This document shows, piece after piece, positions 43,774 to 52,700 of a stretch of DNA of 64,000 nt. Below the pieces are notes generated by a model. The model searched no databases. It saw nothing but the letters and a program-made list of their open reading frames with translations, and had not been told where the DNA came from. Source of the DNA: Mycolicibacterium goodii (GTDB taxonomy: Bacteria; Actinomycetota; Actinomycetes; Mycobacteriales; Mycobacteriaceae). Numbering within the stretch: position 1 is the first letter of the stretch; each line of letters begins with the position of its first letter. The stretch covers positions 744,001 to 808,000 of the forward strand of contig NZ_CP012150.1 of the NCBI RefSeq assembly GCF_001187505.1. The letters run 5' to 3'. Made by a program: the position numbers and the translations under genes.

Positions 43774-44993
43774 CGAAGCACCTCGAAGGCGCGGGTGAAC
43801 AGATCGGCTGAACCGAAGTTGCCCGATTTCAGGGCCAGGGCTACAGGCTGTGCCCGGTCCAGCGTGAAGGTCCAGGGCACGCCGGGGCTGATCTCCGGCC
43901 CCACCCGTAGCACGCGGACGCCGAGTGCCTGGACCACCGCACCGGACGTCTCGCCCCCCGCGACCACCAACCTCCGCACACCGCCGGCGACAAGCTTCTC
44001 GGCGATCGCGGCGAGTGCCCGTTCCAGATCGCCCGATACGGTTGTGTCGGCGGTCTCCATCGGCGCTGTGTGGATGAGCACGGGTCCCATCGCGAGCAGG
44101 GGATCCGCCCATGCCACAGCGGATTCAACGATCGCGTTCACACCGGTCGACACCGCGTCAGGGGTGATTTCGAAGGCCGGATGACACGCTCGCATCTGCC
44201 GTATCTGTCCGGCGGTGATGCGTGACGCGCTCCCCGAGATCACGGCGGTCCGCCCGCTCACCCGTGGCAGCTGATGGCCGGCCACCTCGTCGGGGTCCAG
44301 TGCTGCAGCAAGCCCGACGGCGAGCCCGGAACTGGCTGTCACCAACGGCAAATCGGTACACGCCCGCCCGATCACGACCAGATCGCCCTCATCGATCGCG
44401 TCAACGACACCGATCCTGACGCCTGTCTGCCGGTGGACGTCAATCGCAGATCGAACTGCCTGTTCCCCTTGCGCAACGACCTCGTAGGGAATGAGGCCCA
44501 CCGGACTGGAGGTCTGCTGCCTCAGCAGGCGCAGCACACTGGCGTCAGCCATCGGCGTCAAAGGATGGTTGCGCATGGAGGATTCGTTCAGCAGTTCCCC
44601 GCCGACAAACAAGTATCCGTTGTATACCGTGCGGCCATTGGCTGGCAGAGCCGGGCACGCAACGGTGTAATCGACGCCAAGTTCGTCCATCAAGGCATCC
44701 GTGACCGGCCCGATGTTTCCTTGCGGCGTCGAATCGAAGGTTGAACAGTATTTGAAGTAGATCTGACGGCAACCCTGCGACCGCAGCCAGCGCAGTGCCC
44801 CGACCGACTCGTCAACAGCGGTGTCGACTGGAGCGGTGCGCGATTTGAGTGCCACGACAACGGCTTCAGTGCCCGTTGATGTTTCGGTATCGGGCACACC
44901 CAGATGAATCACAGTCGAGATTCCCTGGCGAACCAGCATATTCGCAACATCAGTGGCGCCGGTGAAATCGTCAGCAATGCATCCGATTAGCAT
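43770..44993 (-). CDS. Four-carbon acid sugar kinase (DUF1537), probable 3-oxo-tetronate kinase (OtnK)
   Basis: 407 residues. N-terminal I-A-D-D-F-T-G-A-T-D-V-A-N-M-L, the sugar-acid binding domain motif (Y-F-K-Y-C-S-T-F-D-S-T-P-Q-G-N-I-G), and the C-terminal nucleotide-binding half with V-V-A-G-G-E-T-S-G-A-V-V. OtnK phosphorylates 3-oxo-tetronate at C4 before decarboxylation by OtnC. All seven minus-strand genes are separated by 14 nt or less or overlap. Compare the partial homologue at 1-47. Confidence 0.92.
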   Translation of the reverse strand: MLIGCIADDFTGATDVANMLVRQGISTVIHLGVPDTETSTGTEAVVVALKSRTAPVDTAVDESVGALRWLRSQGCRQIYFKYCSTFDSTPQGNIGPVTDALMDELGVDYTVACPALPANGRTVYNGYLFVGGELLNESSMRNHPLTPMADASVLRLLRQQTSSPVGLIPYEVVAQGEQAVRSAIDVHRQTGVRIGVVDAIDEGDLVVIGRACTDLPLVTASSGLAVGLAAALDPDEVAGHQLPRVSGRTAVISGSASRITAGQIRQMRACHPAFEITPDAVSTGVNAIVESAVAWADPLLAMGPVLIHTAPMETADTTVSGDLERALAAIAEKLVAGGVRRLVVAGGETSGAVVQALGVRVLRVGPEISPGVPWTFTLDRAQPVALALKSGNFGSADLFTRAFEVLR

Positions 44994-45005
44994 GTCCTCT
45001 GACCT

Positions 45006-45680
45006 TCATGTTGATTCCGACATCGCGGACCGCAGGGCGAGCACCGCCGATTCCGGTGCGGTGAACACCGGTGCAGCCACGACACCGCGGACATCGGTCG
45101 CCGCCCGCGAGGTGGAGAAGTGAGCCAGTACGATCGCGTCATATCCATTGAGTTCGGCGGCGCATTCGGCGACCAGTCGGTTGTGTGTTGCTTCGTCGCC
45201 CCGGCGCAACGCTTCGATCGCCCCATCCGCGACAAAGGTGCGCAGCGTTGCTCCCGGACCGCAGATCCGGTTGAATTCGTCGGTCATCGACGGGACCGAC
45301 GGAGCAAAGGTGGCCAGCATCGCGATGCTGGCGCCGTGCTCGAGCGCCGCTGAAAACATCGCCTCGTTCGGTTTCAACACCGGCACAGGCAGAGCGGAGT
45401 CGGCGGCTTCTATCGCCGGCCCGAACGCCGAGCAAGTGGCGAGGATGCCTTGGGCCCCGATCGCGTGACCGTAGCTCGCGAACGCCACGAACCGATCACA
45501 CAGTTCGGCCGTCATCTCAGGCGAGCGCTGCCGGTCGATCGTGAGACCACTGTCGAGGAGGTCCACCAGCTCAGGCGCCGGCCACAGGTCGGCGAATGCC
45601 GCGTGGATCGGTGCCATCGCCACCGAAGTCGCGTGCAGCAGCACCACCCGCGCCGTCCCGGCGTCCGTGGTGTCAACCAT
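45006..45680 (-). CDS. Asp/Glu/hydantoin racemase family protein with one canonical Cys missing
   Basis: 224 residues from ATG 45680; the start overlaps the end of the DUF4392 gene by 8 nt. The first catalytic-type Cys is present in G-I-L-A-T-C-S-A-F-G. At the place where the second Cys of the two-base mechanism is expected (I-V-L-A-x-x-S/T) the sequence reads I-V-L-A-H-F-S-T-S, with no Cys. Two-base racemisation is therefore doubtful; one-Cys members of this superfamily include decarboxylases and isomerases. Its neighbour is a glutamate-cyclase-like gene, so an amino- or hydroxy-acid substrate is likely. Confidence 0.8.
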   Translation of the reverse strand: MVDTTDAGTARVVLLHATSVAMAPIHAAFADLWPAPELVDLLDSGLTIDRQRSPEMTAELCDRFVAFASYGHAIGAQGILATCSAFGPAIEAADSALPVPVLKPNEAMFSAALEHGASIAMLATFAPSVPSMTDEFNRICGPGATLRTFVADGAIEALRRGDEATHNRLVAECAAELNGYDAIVLAHFSTSRAATDVRGVVAAPVFTAPESAVLALRSAMSEST

Positions 45681-46617
45681 CGGTCGGCACCAGCGCTGCG
45701 ATCGACTCGATGATCTGGACATGGTCCTCGAGCGGAAGCCGGTCGATTGTCATCTGCAACTGCCCGGGGCGGTCGACACGGCTGTCGTCGATGGCCTGGC
45801 CGACCTTGACCGCCGCTTCGAGCATTGCGTGCTCGTTGTCGGCGTTGAAATGCCGCAGCAGTTGCCGCGCCAGATCAGGCCGCAAACTCGCGACGGCGGC
45901 GAGCAGCGCGTAGGCGCCCCAGTTCGCCACTCCGGCGACAATCAGGTGATCGGCCCCCGTCTGCGCCCCCACCAATGCGCCGTTGGGAATGTCGGCCTCG
46001 ACGATGTCCCTGGGCAGTACGCCCATCCCGATCTCGTTGCCTCCGTCGCCGATACCTATGGTTTCCCACTTCGGCGTCCAGCCGTCGTCCTGGAAGAGGA
46101 AGTCCAGGGGTGCGGTGTCGTCGCCGATATCCCAACCATGCTCGCGATGCGGACGGCCATCGGAGCCCAGCGAGCATCTCTCGATGGCGACGAGGTGGGT
46201 CAACGGAGCGCTTGCGGCCTCCAGCTTGTCCCGGAGGTCTCGGACGGATTGGGCATCCACGTCGACGATCTCGAGGTTCACCTTGCCCGGAAGCACCCTT
46301 GTGACGGCCCACGCGGCTTTCGCGCACGGCGCGTCGGTGATCACGGTCACCGGAATTCCGGCCTCGAGAAGTCCTGCGGCGAGCTGACCCATTCCGTTGA
46401 GCCCGTCGGTTTCGGGCGATGGAGGCTCCGCATGGCGGACAAAGAAACCGCAGATGATCCCTATGTGCGGCGATGGGTGCGCAGCGATGGAGCGCGCGGC
46501 GCGTTCGAGATGCCCCTGCGCGTATCCGACCAGCCTGCCAATGTCTCGGCGGACGGTTCGGCCTGCGATCCGTTCCATTTGCGAAATTGCCGGTACGCCG
46601 CTCTCTGATAGAAACAT
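45673..46617 (-). CDS. DUF4392 protein (D-glutamate cyclase C-terminal-like)
   Basis: 314 residues from ATG 46617. The blocks G-F-F-V-R-H-A-E-P-P-S-P-E-T-D-G-L-N-G, I-E-R-C-S-L-G-S-D-G-R and I-G-I-G-D-G-G-N-E-I-G-M-G are those of the DUF4392 family, whose mammalian member DGLUCY converts D-glutamate to 5-oxo-D-proline. It is the promoter-proximal gene of the operon. The -10 box TATGTT is 6 nt before the ATG on the minus strand and is covered by an operator (46618-46630), so the transcript is probably leaderless. A later in-frame ATG (46578) is less likely. Activity here is inferred from family only. Confidence 0.82.
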   Translation of the reverse strand: MFLSESGVPAISQMERIAGRTVRRDIGRLVGYAQGHLERAARSIAAHPSPHIGIICGFFVRHAEPPSPETDGLNGMGQLAAGLLEAGIPVTVITDAPCAKAAWAVTRVLPGKVNLEIVDVDAQSVRDLRDKLEAASAPLTHLVAIERCSLGSDGRPHREHGWDIGDDTAPLDFLFQDDGWTPKWETIGIGDGGNEIGMGVLPRDIVEADIPNGALVGAQTGADHLIVAGVANWGAYALLAAVASLRPDLARQLLRHFNADNEHAMLEAAVKVGQAIDDSRVDRPGQLQMTIDRLPLEDHVQIIESIAALVPTDG

Positions 46618-46630
46618 ATACGCAACATAT
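46618..46630 (-). promoter_or_regulatory. Operator 3: ATACGCAACATAT (plus-strand reading)
   Basis: 10 of 13 positions match the 39558 palindrome. It covers the predicted -10 box of the minus-strand operon and abuts its ATG (46617). Confidence 0.6.
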
Positions 46631-46683
46631 ATTTTCTAGGCTGATGGCGTCAACCCCGTTGCGCCAAGGCGACAACCAGTGTT

Positions 46684-46696
46684 ATATCTCACATAT
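46684..46696 (+). promoter_or_regulatory. Operator 4: ATATCTCACATAT
   Basis: 11 of 13 positions match the 39558 palindrome. It lies 29 nt before the start of the MHS transporter gene and 66 bp from operator 3 across the divergent promoter region. Confidence 0.65.
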
Positions 46697-46725
46697 ACCT
46701 TCCGTATACGAACAAGGAGGGCACG

Positions 46726-48081
46726 ATGCCCGAAGAGCTACTGACCACAAAGGACGAGCCGAGAGTGAAAACGCCACGCGAACGCCGCCGGCAACTCGGG
46801 AAGGCGTTCGCGGCCAGCCTTTCAGGCACCGCCCTCGAGTGGTACGACTTCGGTGTCTATTCGGCCGCGGCCGCGCTTGTGTTTCCGGTGTTGTTCTTTC
46901 CGAGTTCCAGCCCGGCGGCCGGTGCGCTTCTGGCGTTCTCCACGTACGCAGTCGGTTATCTCGCGCGACCGCTCGGAGCATTCCTGCTCGGCCGATTGGG
47001 CGATGTCATCGGACGTAAGCAGGTCATCGTCGCGACCCTGCTGCTGATCGGCGTTGCCACCTTCGCCATCGGTTTACTGCCCACGTTCGGAACCATCGGC
47101 GTCGTCGCCCCGATCCTTCTGGTGTCGCTCCGATTCGCGCAGGGTGTGGGAGTCGGAGGAGAGCTTGGCGTCGCCCCGTTGCTGTCGAGCGAATTTGGGG
47201 ACCCCGAGCGGCGCGGATTCTGGTGCTCGGCGCCTCAGATGGGCCCGGCGACCGGAACGCTGATGGCCAACGGGGTGCTTGCGCTACTGACAGTTTCGCT
47301 GCCCGAGGAGCAGTTTCTGGCTTGGGGCTGGCGGGTGGCGTTCCTGTTGTCGGCTGCGCTGGTCGCGGTCGGCCTGTTGATCCGTCTTCGGCTCGAGGAC
47401 ACGCCGGTGTTTCGCGCCATTCGTGAGAAGGGCGAGAACCCGACGGCACCAGTGCGCGAAGTGTTCACCACCGAGCTACGCGGACTGATCGCCGCATCGT
47501 GCGCCCGGGTCGGCCCCGATGTGATCTCGGCGCTGTTCATCGTCTTCAGCCTGCTCTACGGCACGCAGAAGGCCGGCTTCTCCTCGTCGGAGGTACTCAC
47601 CGCGGTGTTGATCGGTTCGGCGGGACAGTTGGTGGCGGTACCGCTGGCCGCGGCACTGTCCGATCGCGTGAACCGTCGCCGGCTGTATGCCGTGGCAACC
47701 ACCCTCGCGGCCATCTGGCCGTTCGTCTTCCTGCCTGCGATCCTCAACGGCTCATTCACGTTGCTGGTGGGTGGCGTCGTGATCGGCCTGCTCCTGCACT
47801 CGTGCGTCTACGGCCCCCAAGGAGCCTTCATCACAGAACAGTTCTCGCCACGGCTGCGCGCCACCGGCAGTTCGCTCGCATTCGCGATCGGGAGCACGTT
47901 CGGTGGAGCCGTTGCGCCTCTTGCCTTCACCGCGCTGTTGAACTGGCACGGGTCCTGGCTGCCCATCGCGATCTATGCCGCGGGAGCGTGCGCCGTCACG
48001 GTCATCGGGTGCACCGTCCTGGGCCGGGATCACGACATGGAGGAGGAACGCGAATTCGCTGCGATGGTCGAGGCCGACTGA
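46726..48081 (+). CDS. MFS transporter, metabolite:H+ symporter (MHS) family
   Basis: 451 residues, AAGGAGG before the ATG. Twelve predicted helices; A-L-E-W-Y-D-F-G-V-Y and the loop G-R-L-G-D-V-I-G-R-K mark the MHS family (compare ProP, ShiA, KgtP and the paralogue at 28014). It is divergent from the seven-gene operon and shares the GntR operator, so it is the likely importer of the cluster's substrate: a carboxylate or zwitterionic amino acid, which agrees with the amino-acid-type enzymes. Confidence 0.92.
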   Translation: MPEELLTTKDEPRVKTPRERRRQLGKAFAASLSGTALEWYDFGVYSAAAALVFPVLFFPSSSPAAGALLAFSTYAVGYLARPLGAFLLGRLGDVIGRKQVIVATLLLIGVATFAIGLLPTFGTIGVVAPILLVSLRFAQGVGVGGELGVAPLLSSEFGDPERRGFWCSAPQMGPATGTLMANGVLALLTVSLPEEQFLAWGWRVAFLLSAALVAVGLLIRLRLEDTPVFRAIREKGENPTAPVREVFTTELRGLIAASCARVGPDVISALFIVFSLLYGTQKAGFSSSEVLTAVLIGSAGQLVAVPLAAALSDRVNRRRLYAVATTLAAIWPFVFLPAILNGSFTLLVGGVVIGLLLHSCVYGPQGAFITEQFSPRLRATGSSLAFAIGSTFGGAVAPLAFTALLNWHGSWLPIAIYAAGACAVTVIGCTVLGRDHDMEEEREFAAMVEAD

Positions 48082-48103
48082 GTCGAAGCGTTACATTGCG
48101 GGC

Positions 48104-48982
48104 GTGAGCAACGCCGCCGGACGCTTCGCGCCGAGCCCCTCGGCCGATCTGCACATCGGGAACCTGCGCACCGCCGTGCTCGCCTGGCTGTTCGCGCGGT
48201 CCACCGGTCGGCGCTTTCTGGTCCGCGTCGAGGATCTCGACGACCGCACGTTCCCGCAGATCGGGGAACGCCAGGTCGCCGACCTCGCCGCGATCGGGCT
48301 GACCTGGGACGAGCCCGTCGAGTGGCAGACCACCCACGAGGACCGCTACGACGCCGTGATCGAGCATCTCGACGCCGAGGGCCTGCTGTACGAATGCTTT
48401 TGCAGCAGACGGGACATCGCGCAGGCACCGCGCGCGCCGCATGCCCCGCAGGGCGCGTATCCCGGCACCTGCCGCGACCTGTCGGAAGCCGAGCGGGCCG
48501 AGCGGCGCCGCGAGACCGGCCGCCCGCCCGCGATGCGGCTGCGCACCGACACCTTCGTCTACACCGTCCACGACGCACTGCACGGCCCCTACACCGGCAT
48601 CGTCGACGACTTCGTGGTGCGCCGCGGCGACGGCGTGCCCGCCTACAACCTCGCGGTCGTCGTCGACGACGCGGCGACCGGTATCGATCAGGTGGTGCGC
48701 GGTGACGATCTGCTGCCGTCGTCACCGCGGCAGGCGTATCTGGCCCGGCTGCTGGGTTACCCGCAGCCCAGCTATGCCCACGTCCCGCTGGTGCTCAACG
48801 AGGACGGCGCGCGCCTGGCCAAGCGCGACGGCGCGGTCACGCTCGCCGAGATCGGGGTCGAGCGGGCGTTCGCGCAGATCACCGAATCCCTGGGCTGGCC
48901 GTCCGCCACGATGGACGAACTGTTGGCGCGGTTCGACCCTGAGCATCTGCCCCGCCATCCGTGGATATATCGGCCGGTCTGA
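48104..48982 (+). CDS. gluQ: Glutamyl-Q tRNA(Asp) synthetase
   Basis: 292 residues from GTG 48104. Class I glutamyl-tRNA-synthetase catalytic domain only: R-F-A-P-S-P-S-A-D-L-H-I-G-N-L-R (HIGH), zinc Cys set C-F-C-S-R ... C, and L-A-K-R-D-G (KMSKS-like); no anticodon-binding domain. GluQ attaches glutamate to queuosine at position 34 of tRNA(Asp). The tgt gene 7.5 kb away supplies the base-exchange enzyme. TACATT 6 nt before the GTG and no ribosome site suggest a leaderless transcript. Confidence 0.93.
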   Translation: MSNAAGRFAPSPSADLHIGNLRTAVLAWLFARSTGRRFLVRVEDLDDRTFPQIGERQVADLAAIGLTWDEPVEWQTTHEDRYDAVIEHLDAEGLLYECFCSRRDIAQAPRAPHAPQGAYPGTCRDLSEAERAERRRETGRPPAMRLRTDTFVYTVHDALHGPYTGIVDDFVVRRGDGVPAYNLAVVVDDAATGIDQVVRGDDLLPSSPRQAYLARLLGYPQPSYAHVPLVLNEDGARLAKRDGAVTLAEIGVERAFAQITESLGWPSATMDELLARFDPEHLPRHPWIYRPV

Positions 48983-49026
48983 GCAGAACTCTTCAGAACG
49001 GCCGGTTCGCCTGCTAGCTTCCGGCG

Positions 49027-50523
49027 GTGCGCTCCCTACGACTTCCTCTGCTGGGGCTCCTGGTTCTGGCCGCCATGCTGCTCGCAGGCTGCGGGCCCGC
49101 GGCCAACGACAGCGATGAGCCGATCAAGGCGGCCGGTGTGCTGCGCGTGGGCACCGAAGGTGTGTACGCCCCGTTCAGTTATCACGATCCGGCGACCGGC
49201 CAGTTGACGGGTTACGACGTCGACGTGGCCCGTGCCGTCGCCGACAAGATCGGTGTGCAGATCGAGTTCGTCGAAACCCCGTGGGACTCGATATTCGCTG
49301 CACTGGAAGCCAACCGGTTCGACATCGTGGCCAACGAGGTCACCATCACCGATGAACGCAAGGCGAAATACGACCTCTCCGAGCCGTATTCCGTCGGTGA
49401 GGGCGTCATCGTCACCCGCGCCGACGACAACTCGATCACCTCCCTGGACGACCTGAGGGGCAAGGTCGCCGCCGAGAACGCCACCAGCAACTGGTCGGAG
49501 ATCGCGCGGCAGGCCGGTGCCAGGGTCGAGGCTGTCGAGGGCTTCACGCAGGCCATCACGCTGCTCAACCAGGGCCGTGTCGACGTCGTCGTCAACGACA
49601 GCATCGCCGTATACGCCTACCTGGCCGAGACCGGCGACACGTCGGTGAAGATCGCAGGCACCGTCGGCGAGAAGAGCGAGCAGGGTTTCGCGGCCCGCAA
49701 GGACAGCGGTTACCTGCCCGAATTGAACCGTGCCCTCGACGAACTCAGGGCCGACGGCACGCTGACGCAGATCTCGCAGAAGTACCTCAAAGCCGACGCC
49801 ACCGGGGCGTCGGGCGCCACCGCCGGCGGCGATGCCGGTGCCGCGCAGGCGCCCGCGGTCCGGTCCACGTGGCAGCTGATCGCCGACAACCTGTGGCCGC
49901 TGGCCAAGGCCGCGATCACCATGACGATCCCGCTGACGATCATCAGCTTCGCGATCGGGCTGGTGATCGCGCTTGGGGTCGCGCTGGCGCGTCTCTCGCC
50001 GAACCTCGTGGTCAGCAACATCGCCCGGTTGTACATCTCGATCATCCGCGGCACCCCGCTGCTGGTGCAGTTGTTCATCGTGTTCTTCGCGCTGCCCGAA
50101 TTCGGCGTCCGCATCGACCCGTTCCCGGCCGCGGTGATCGCGTTCAGCCTCAACGTCGGCGGCTACGCCGCCGAGATCATCCGCTCGGCGATCCTCAGTA
50201 TTCCCAAGGGGCAGTGGGAAGCCGCCGAAACCATCGGCCTGAGCTATGTGAAGTCGCTGCAGCGGATCATCTTGCCGCAGGCCGCCCGGGTGGCGGTGCC
50301 ACCGTTGTCGAACACGCTGATTTCCCTGGTCAAGGACACCTCGCTGGCGTCGACCATCCTGGTCACCGAACTGCTGCGGCAGGCCCAGATCGTGGCCGCG
50401 CCGACGTTCGAGTTCTTCGCCCTCTACGGCACGGCCGCGGTGTACTACTGGGTTATCTGCCTGGCACTGTCGTTCGGCCAGAGCCGCATTGAACGCCGAC
50501 TGGAAAGGTACGTGGCGCGATGA
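49027..50523 (+). CDS. Amino-acid ABC transporter: solute-binding protein fused to permease
   Basis: 498 residues. A lipoprotein signal ([13 protein letters not shown]) leads to a family-3 binding domain (about 35-255: [22 protein letters not shown]), a Gly/Ala linker, and a HisM/GlnP-type permease (about 280-495) with G-T-P-L-L-V-Q-L and the EAA loop [12 protein letters not shown]. The fusion tethers the receptor to its channel. It imports a polar or acidic amino acid, with the ATPase encoded next (4-nt overlap). GTG start, TAGCTT 6 nt upstream (leaderless type). Confidence 0.93.
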   Translation: MRSLRLPLLGLLVLAAMLLAGCGPAANDSDEPIKAAGVLRVGTEGVYAPFSYHDPATGQLTGYDVDVARAVADKIGVQIEFVETPWDSIFAALEANRFDIVANEVTITDERKAKYDLSEPYSVGEGVIVTRADDNSITSLDDLRGKVAAENATSNWSEIARQAGARVEAVEGFTQAITLLNQGRVDVVVNDSIAVYAYLAETGDTSVKIAGTVGEKSEQGFAARKDSGYLPELNRALDELRADGTLTQISQKYLKADATGASGATAGGDAGAAQAPAVRSTWQLIADNLWPLAKAAITMTIPLTIISFAIGLVIALGVALARLSPNLVVSNIARLYISIIRGTPLLVQLFIVFFALPEFGVRIDPFPAAVIAFSLNVGGYAAEIIRSAILSIPKGQWEAAETIGLSYVKSLQRIILPQAARVAVPPLSNTLISLVKDTSLASTILVTELLRQAQIVAAPTFEFFALYGTAAVYYWVICLALSFGQSRIERRLERYVAR

Positions 50524-51284
50524 CCACAGAACCCGAATACCGGATCGTCGCCGAGAACGTCGAAAAGGCTTTCGGCGACAACCGGGTGCTCAAAGGTGTG
50601 TCCTTCAAGGTCGCGCGCGGCAGCGCGACGGCGGTCATCGGGCCGTCGGGGTCGGGTAAGACCACGCTGTTGCGCACACTCAACGCGCTCGAACGGCCCG
50701 ACTCCGGCGTCATCCGGGTCGATGATGTCGAGATCGACTTCGCCACAACGCCGTCCAAGGAGGAGGTACGCCGCTTTCAATCACGCAGCGGGTTCGTCTT
50801 CCAGGGACACAACCTGTTCCCGCACAAGACGGTGCTGGAGAACGTCATCGAGGGCCCGGTGGTCGTGCAGAAGCGGCCGAAGGACGAGGCCATCGCCGAC
50901 GCCGTCGCACTGCTGGAGCAGGTCGGGCTGACCGACAAACGGGACCAGTACCCGTTTCAGCTCTCCGGCGGTCAGCAGCAGCGAGTCGGCATCGCGCGGG
51001 CGCTGGCCCTCGAACCCAAGGTGGTCTTGTTCGACGAACCCACTTCCGCGCTGGATCCGGAGCTGGTCGGCGAGGTGCTCTCGGTGATCAAAGACCTGGC
51101 CGAGCAGGGCTGGACGATGGTCATCGTCACCCACGAGATCCAGTTCGCCAAGCAGGTTTCCGATCAGGTGCTGTTCCTGGACCAGGGCCGCATCCTGGAG
51201 CAGGGCAGCCCCGCAGAGGTCATCGGTAACCCCAAACAGGACCGAACCCGTCAGTTCCTCGACCGAATTCTGAATCCGCTGTAG
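50520..51284 (+). CDS. Amino-acid ABC transporter ATPase (GlnQ family)
   Basis: 254 residues: Walker [10 protein letters not shown], signature [15 protein letters not shown], Walker [16 protein letters not shown] and H-loop I-V-T-H-E-I. It energises the fused receptor-permease encoded upstream. ATGA overlap. Confidence 0.95.
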   Translation: MTTEPEYRIVAENVEKAFGDNRVLKGVSFKVARGSATAVIGPSGSGKTTLLRTLNALERPDSGVIRVDDVEIDFATTPSKEEVRRFQSRSGFVFQGHNLFPHKTVLENVIEGPVVVQKRPKDEAIADAVALLEQVGLTDKRDQYPFQLSGGQQQRVGIARALALEPKVVLFDEPTSALDPELVGEVLSVIKDLAEQGWTMVIVTHEIQFAKQVSDQVLFLDQGRILEQGSPAEVIGNPKQDRTRQFLDRILNPL

Positions 51285-51312
51285 CGGACCGATATTCGTC
51301 AGACCAGCCGGA

Positions 51313-52626
51313 TCACCGGAGAGCTCCGTTGGCGGCGCGCTCGGCGGCCTTGAGCAGACCTTCGCGGAACTGCGGGTGCGCGATCGCCGCCAGCGCCTCA
51401 CCACGCTGACGGACCGTCAGTCCCTCAAGTTCCGCCGTGCCGTACTCGGTGACGATCACGTCGACCTGATGGCGCGGCGTGGTGATCACCGCGCCCGCAC
51501 CGAGCCACGGCACGATGCGCGATTGCAGTCGACCGTCCTTCTCGTAGGTGGACGGCAGGCAGATCAGCGAACGATCTGAGAGTTCTCGGCCGGCGCCTGC
51601 CACGAAGTCCTCGGCACCGCCGATGCCGCTGAACTGACCGCCGTCGATGGTGTCGGCGACCACCTGGCCGTGGATATCGATGGCGAGCGCGCCGTTGATG
51701 GTCACCATGCGGTGGTTGCGGGCGATGACCTCGGGGGCGTTGACGATCTCGACCGGCAGGAAGGCAACCTCGTGGTTGTCGTCCAGCCACTCGTAGAGTT
51801 CCGGCGACCCGAAGGCGAACGTCGTGACGCTCACGCCGTCGTACTGGCCTTTGTGCGTGTTGGTGATCTTGCCGGCCCGGTGCAGTTTCATGCAGCCATC
51901 GGTGAACATCTCGCTGTGCAAACCGTAATTACCTCCCTCACCCTCTGCCAGCAGCGTCGCGATCTGGTTGGGGATGGAACCGATCCCGGTCTGCAACGTC
52001 ACGCCCGATGGCATGTAGGCGACGGCGTGCTCGGCGATCGCCCGGTCCACCTCGCTGGGCTCGGCATCGCCGCCGGGCAGTGCCAGCGGCTCGGCGTCCG
52101 AAACCACCAGGATGTCGATCTCGTCGACATGCAGCGCATGTCGGTGATCCGCGAGTCCATAGGTGCGTGGAAACTTCTCCGCCACCTCGACGATGAGCAG
52201 TCTGTCGGGATCTGCGCCGGCACGGCGTAATTCGTCGATCGTGCCGCCGGCGTGCAGGGACAGCGAGCACCAGCCGTCGGCGTCCGGCGGTGCGGCGACG
52301 GTGGTCATCACCCGCGGTGCCTGGCGTTGCAGCAGCGGACCGAAGCGCCGGAAGTCGGCCGGGGCGAATTCGACGTCGGCACCACCGTCGCGCAGGGCAC
52401 GTTCCAGCGGACCGAAGAAGCCCGACACGTAATGCACACCCGTGCGGGAGAACAGCTCCGTCAGCACCGCCAGCAGCGCGCCGTACACCCGCAGGTCGAT
52501 CCAGTCATCGCGCTGCCCGAGCGCCTGCAACAGCGTCGGCGGTTGCCCCGGTCCGAGCGGGATTCCCAGGGTGTCGACGGCGTGCAGGCGACCGGCAGCC
52601 TGCGCGGCGGTGAGCTCTTCGGGCAT
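51313..52626 (-). CDS. Acetyl-CoA hydrolase/transferase family protein (class I CoA-transferase)
   Basis: 437 residues of the Cat1/4-hydroxybutyrate CoA-transferase group. The N-terminal half has I-P-L-G-P-G-Q-P-P and Y-V-S-G-F-F-G-P-L; the C-terminal AcetylCoA_hyd_C part has I-F/L-T-D-G-like G-L-H-S-E-M-F-T-D-G and the conserved Q-F-S-G-I-G-G-A-E-D-F-V motif around the active-site Glu region. It transfers or hydrolyses short-chain CoA esters. ATG 52626 has TAGCGT 7 nt upstream and is divergent from the MFS gene, which has the same type of start. Confidence 0.88.
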   Translation of the reverse strand: MPEELTAAQAAGRLHAVDTLGIPLGPGQPPTLLQALGQRDDWIDLRVYGALLAVLTELFSRTGVHYVSGFFGPLERALRDGGADVEFAPADFRRFGPLLQRQAPRVMTTVAAPPDADGWCSLSLHAGGTIDELRRAGADPDRLLIVEVAEKFPRTYGLADHRHALHVDEIDILVVSDAEPLALPGGDAEPSEVDRAIAEHAVAYMPSGVTLQTGIGSIPNQIATLLAEGEGGNYGLHSEMFTDGCMKLHRAGKITNTHKGQYDGVSVTTFAFGSPELYEWLDDNHEVAFLPVEIVNAPEVIARNHRMVTINGALAIDIHGQVVADTIDGGQFSGIGGAEDFVAGAGRELSDRSLICLPSTYEKDGRLQSRIVPWLGAGAVITTPRHQVDVIVTEYGTAELEGLTVRQRGEALAAIAHPQFREGLLKAAERAANGALR

Positions 52627-52700
52627 GGGCCCGACGCTACCGCACTACGTGGTCGGAATACCGCCAGCCGCAATGCCGATCGAACCTTAGCGTCGGTGCC

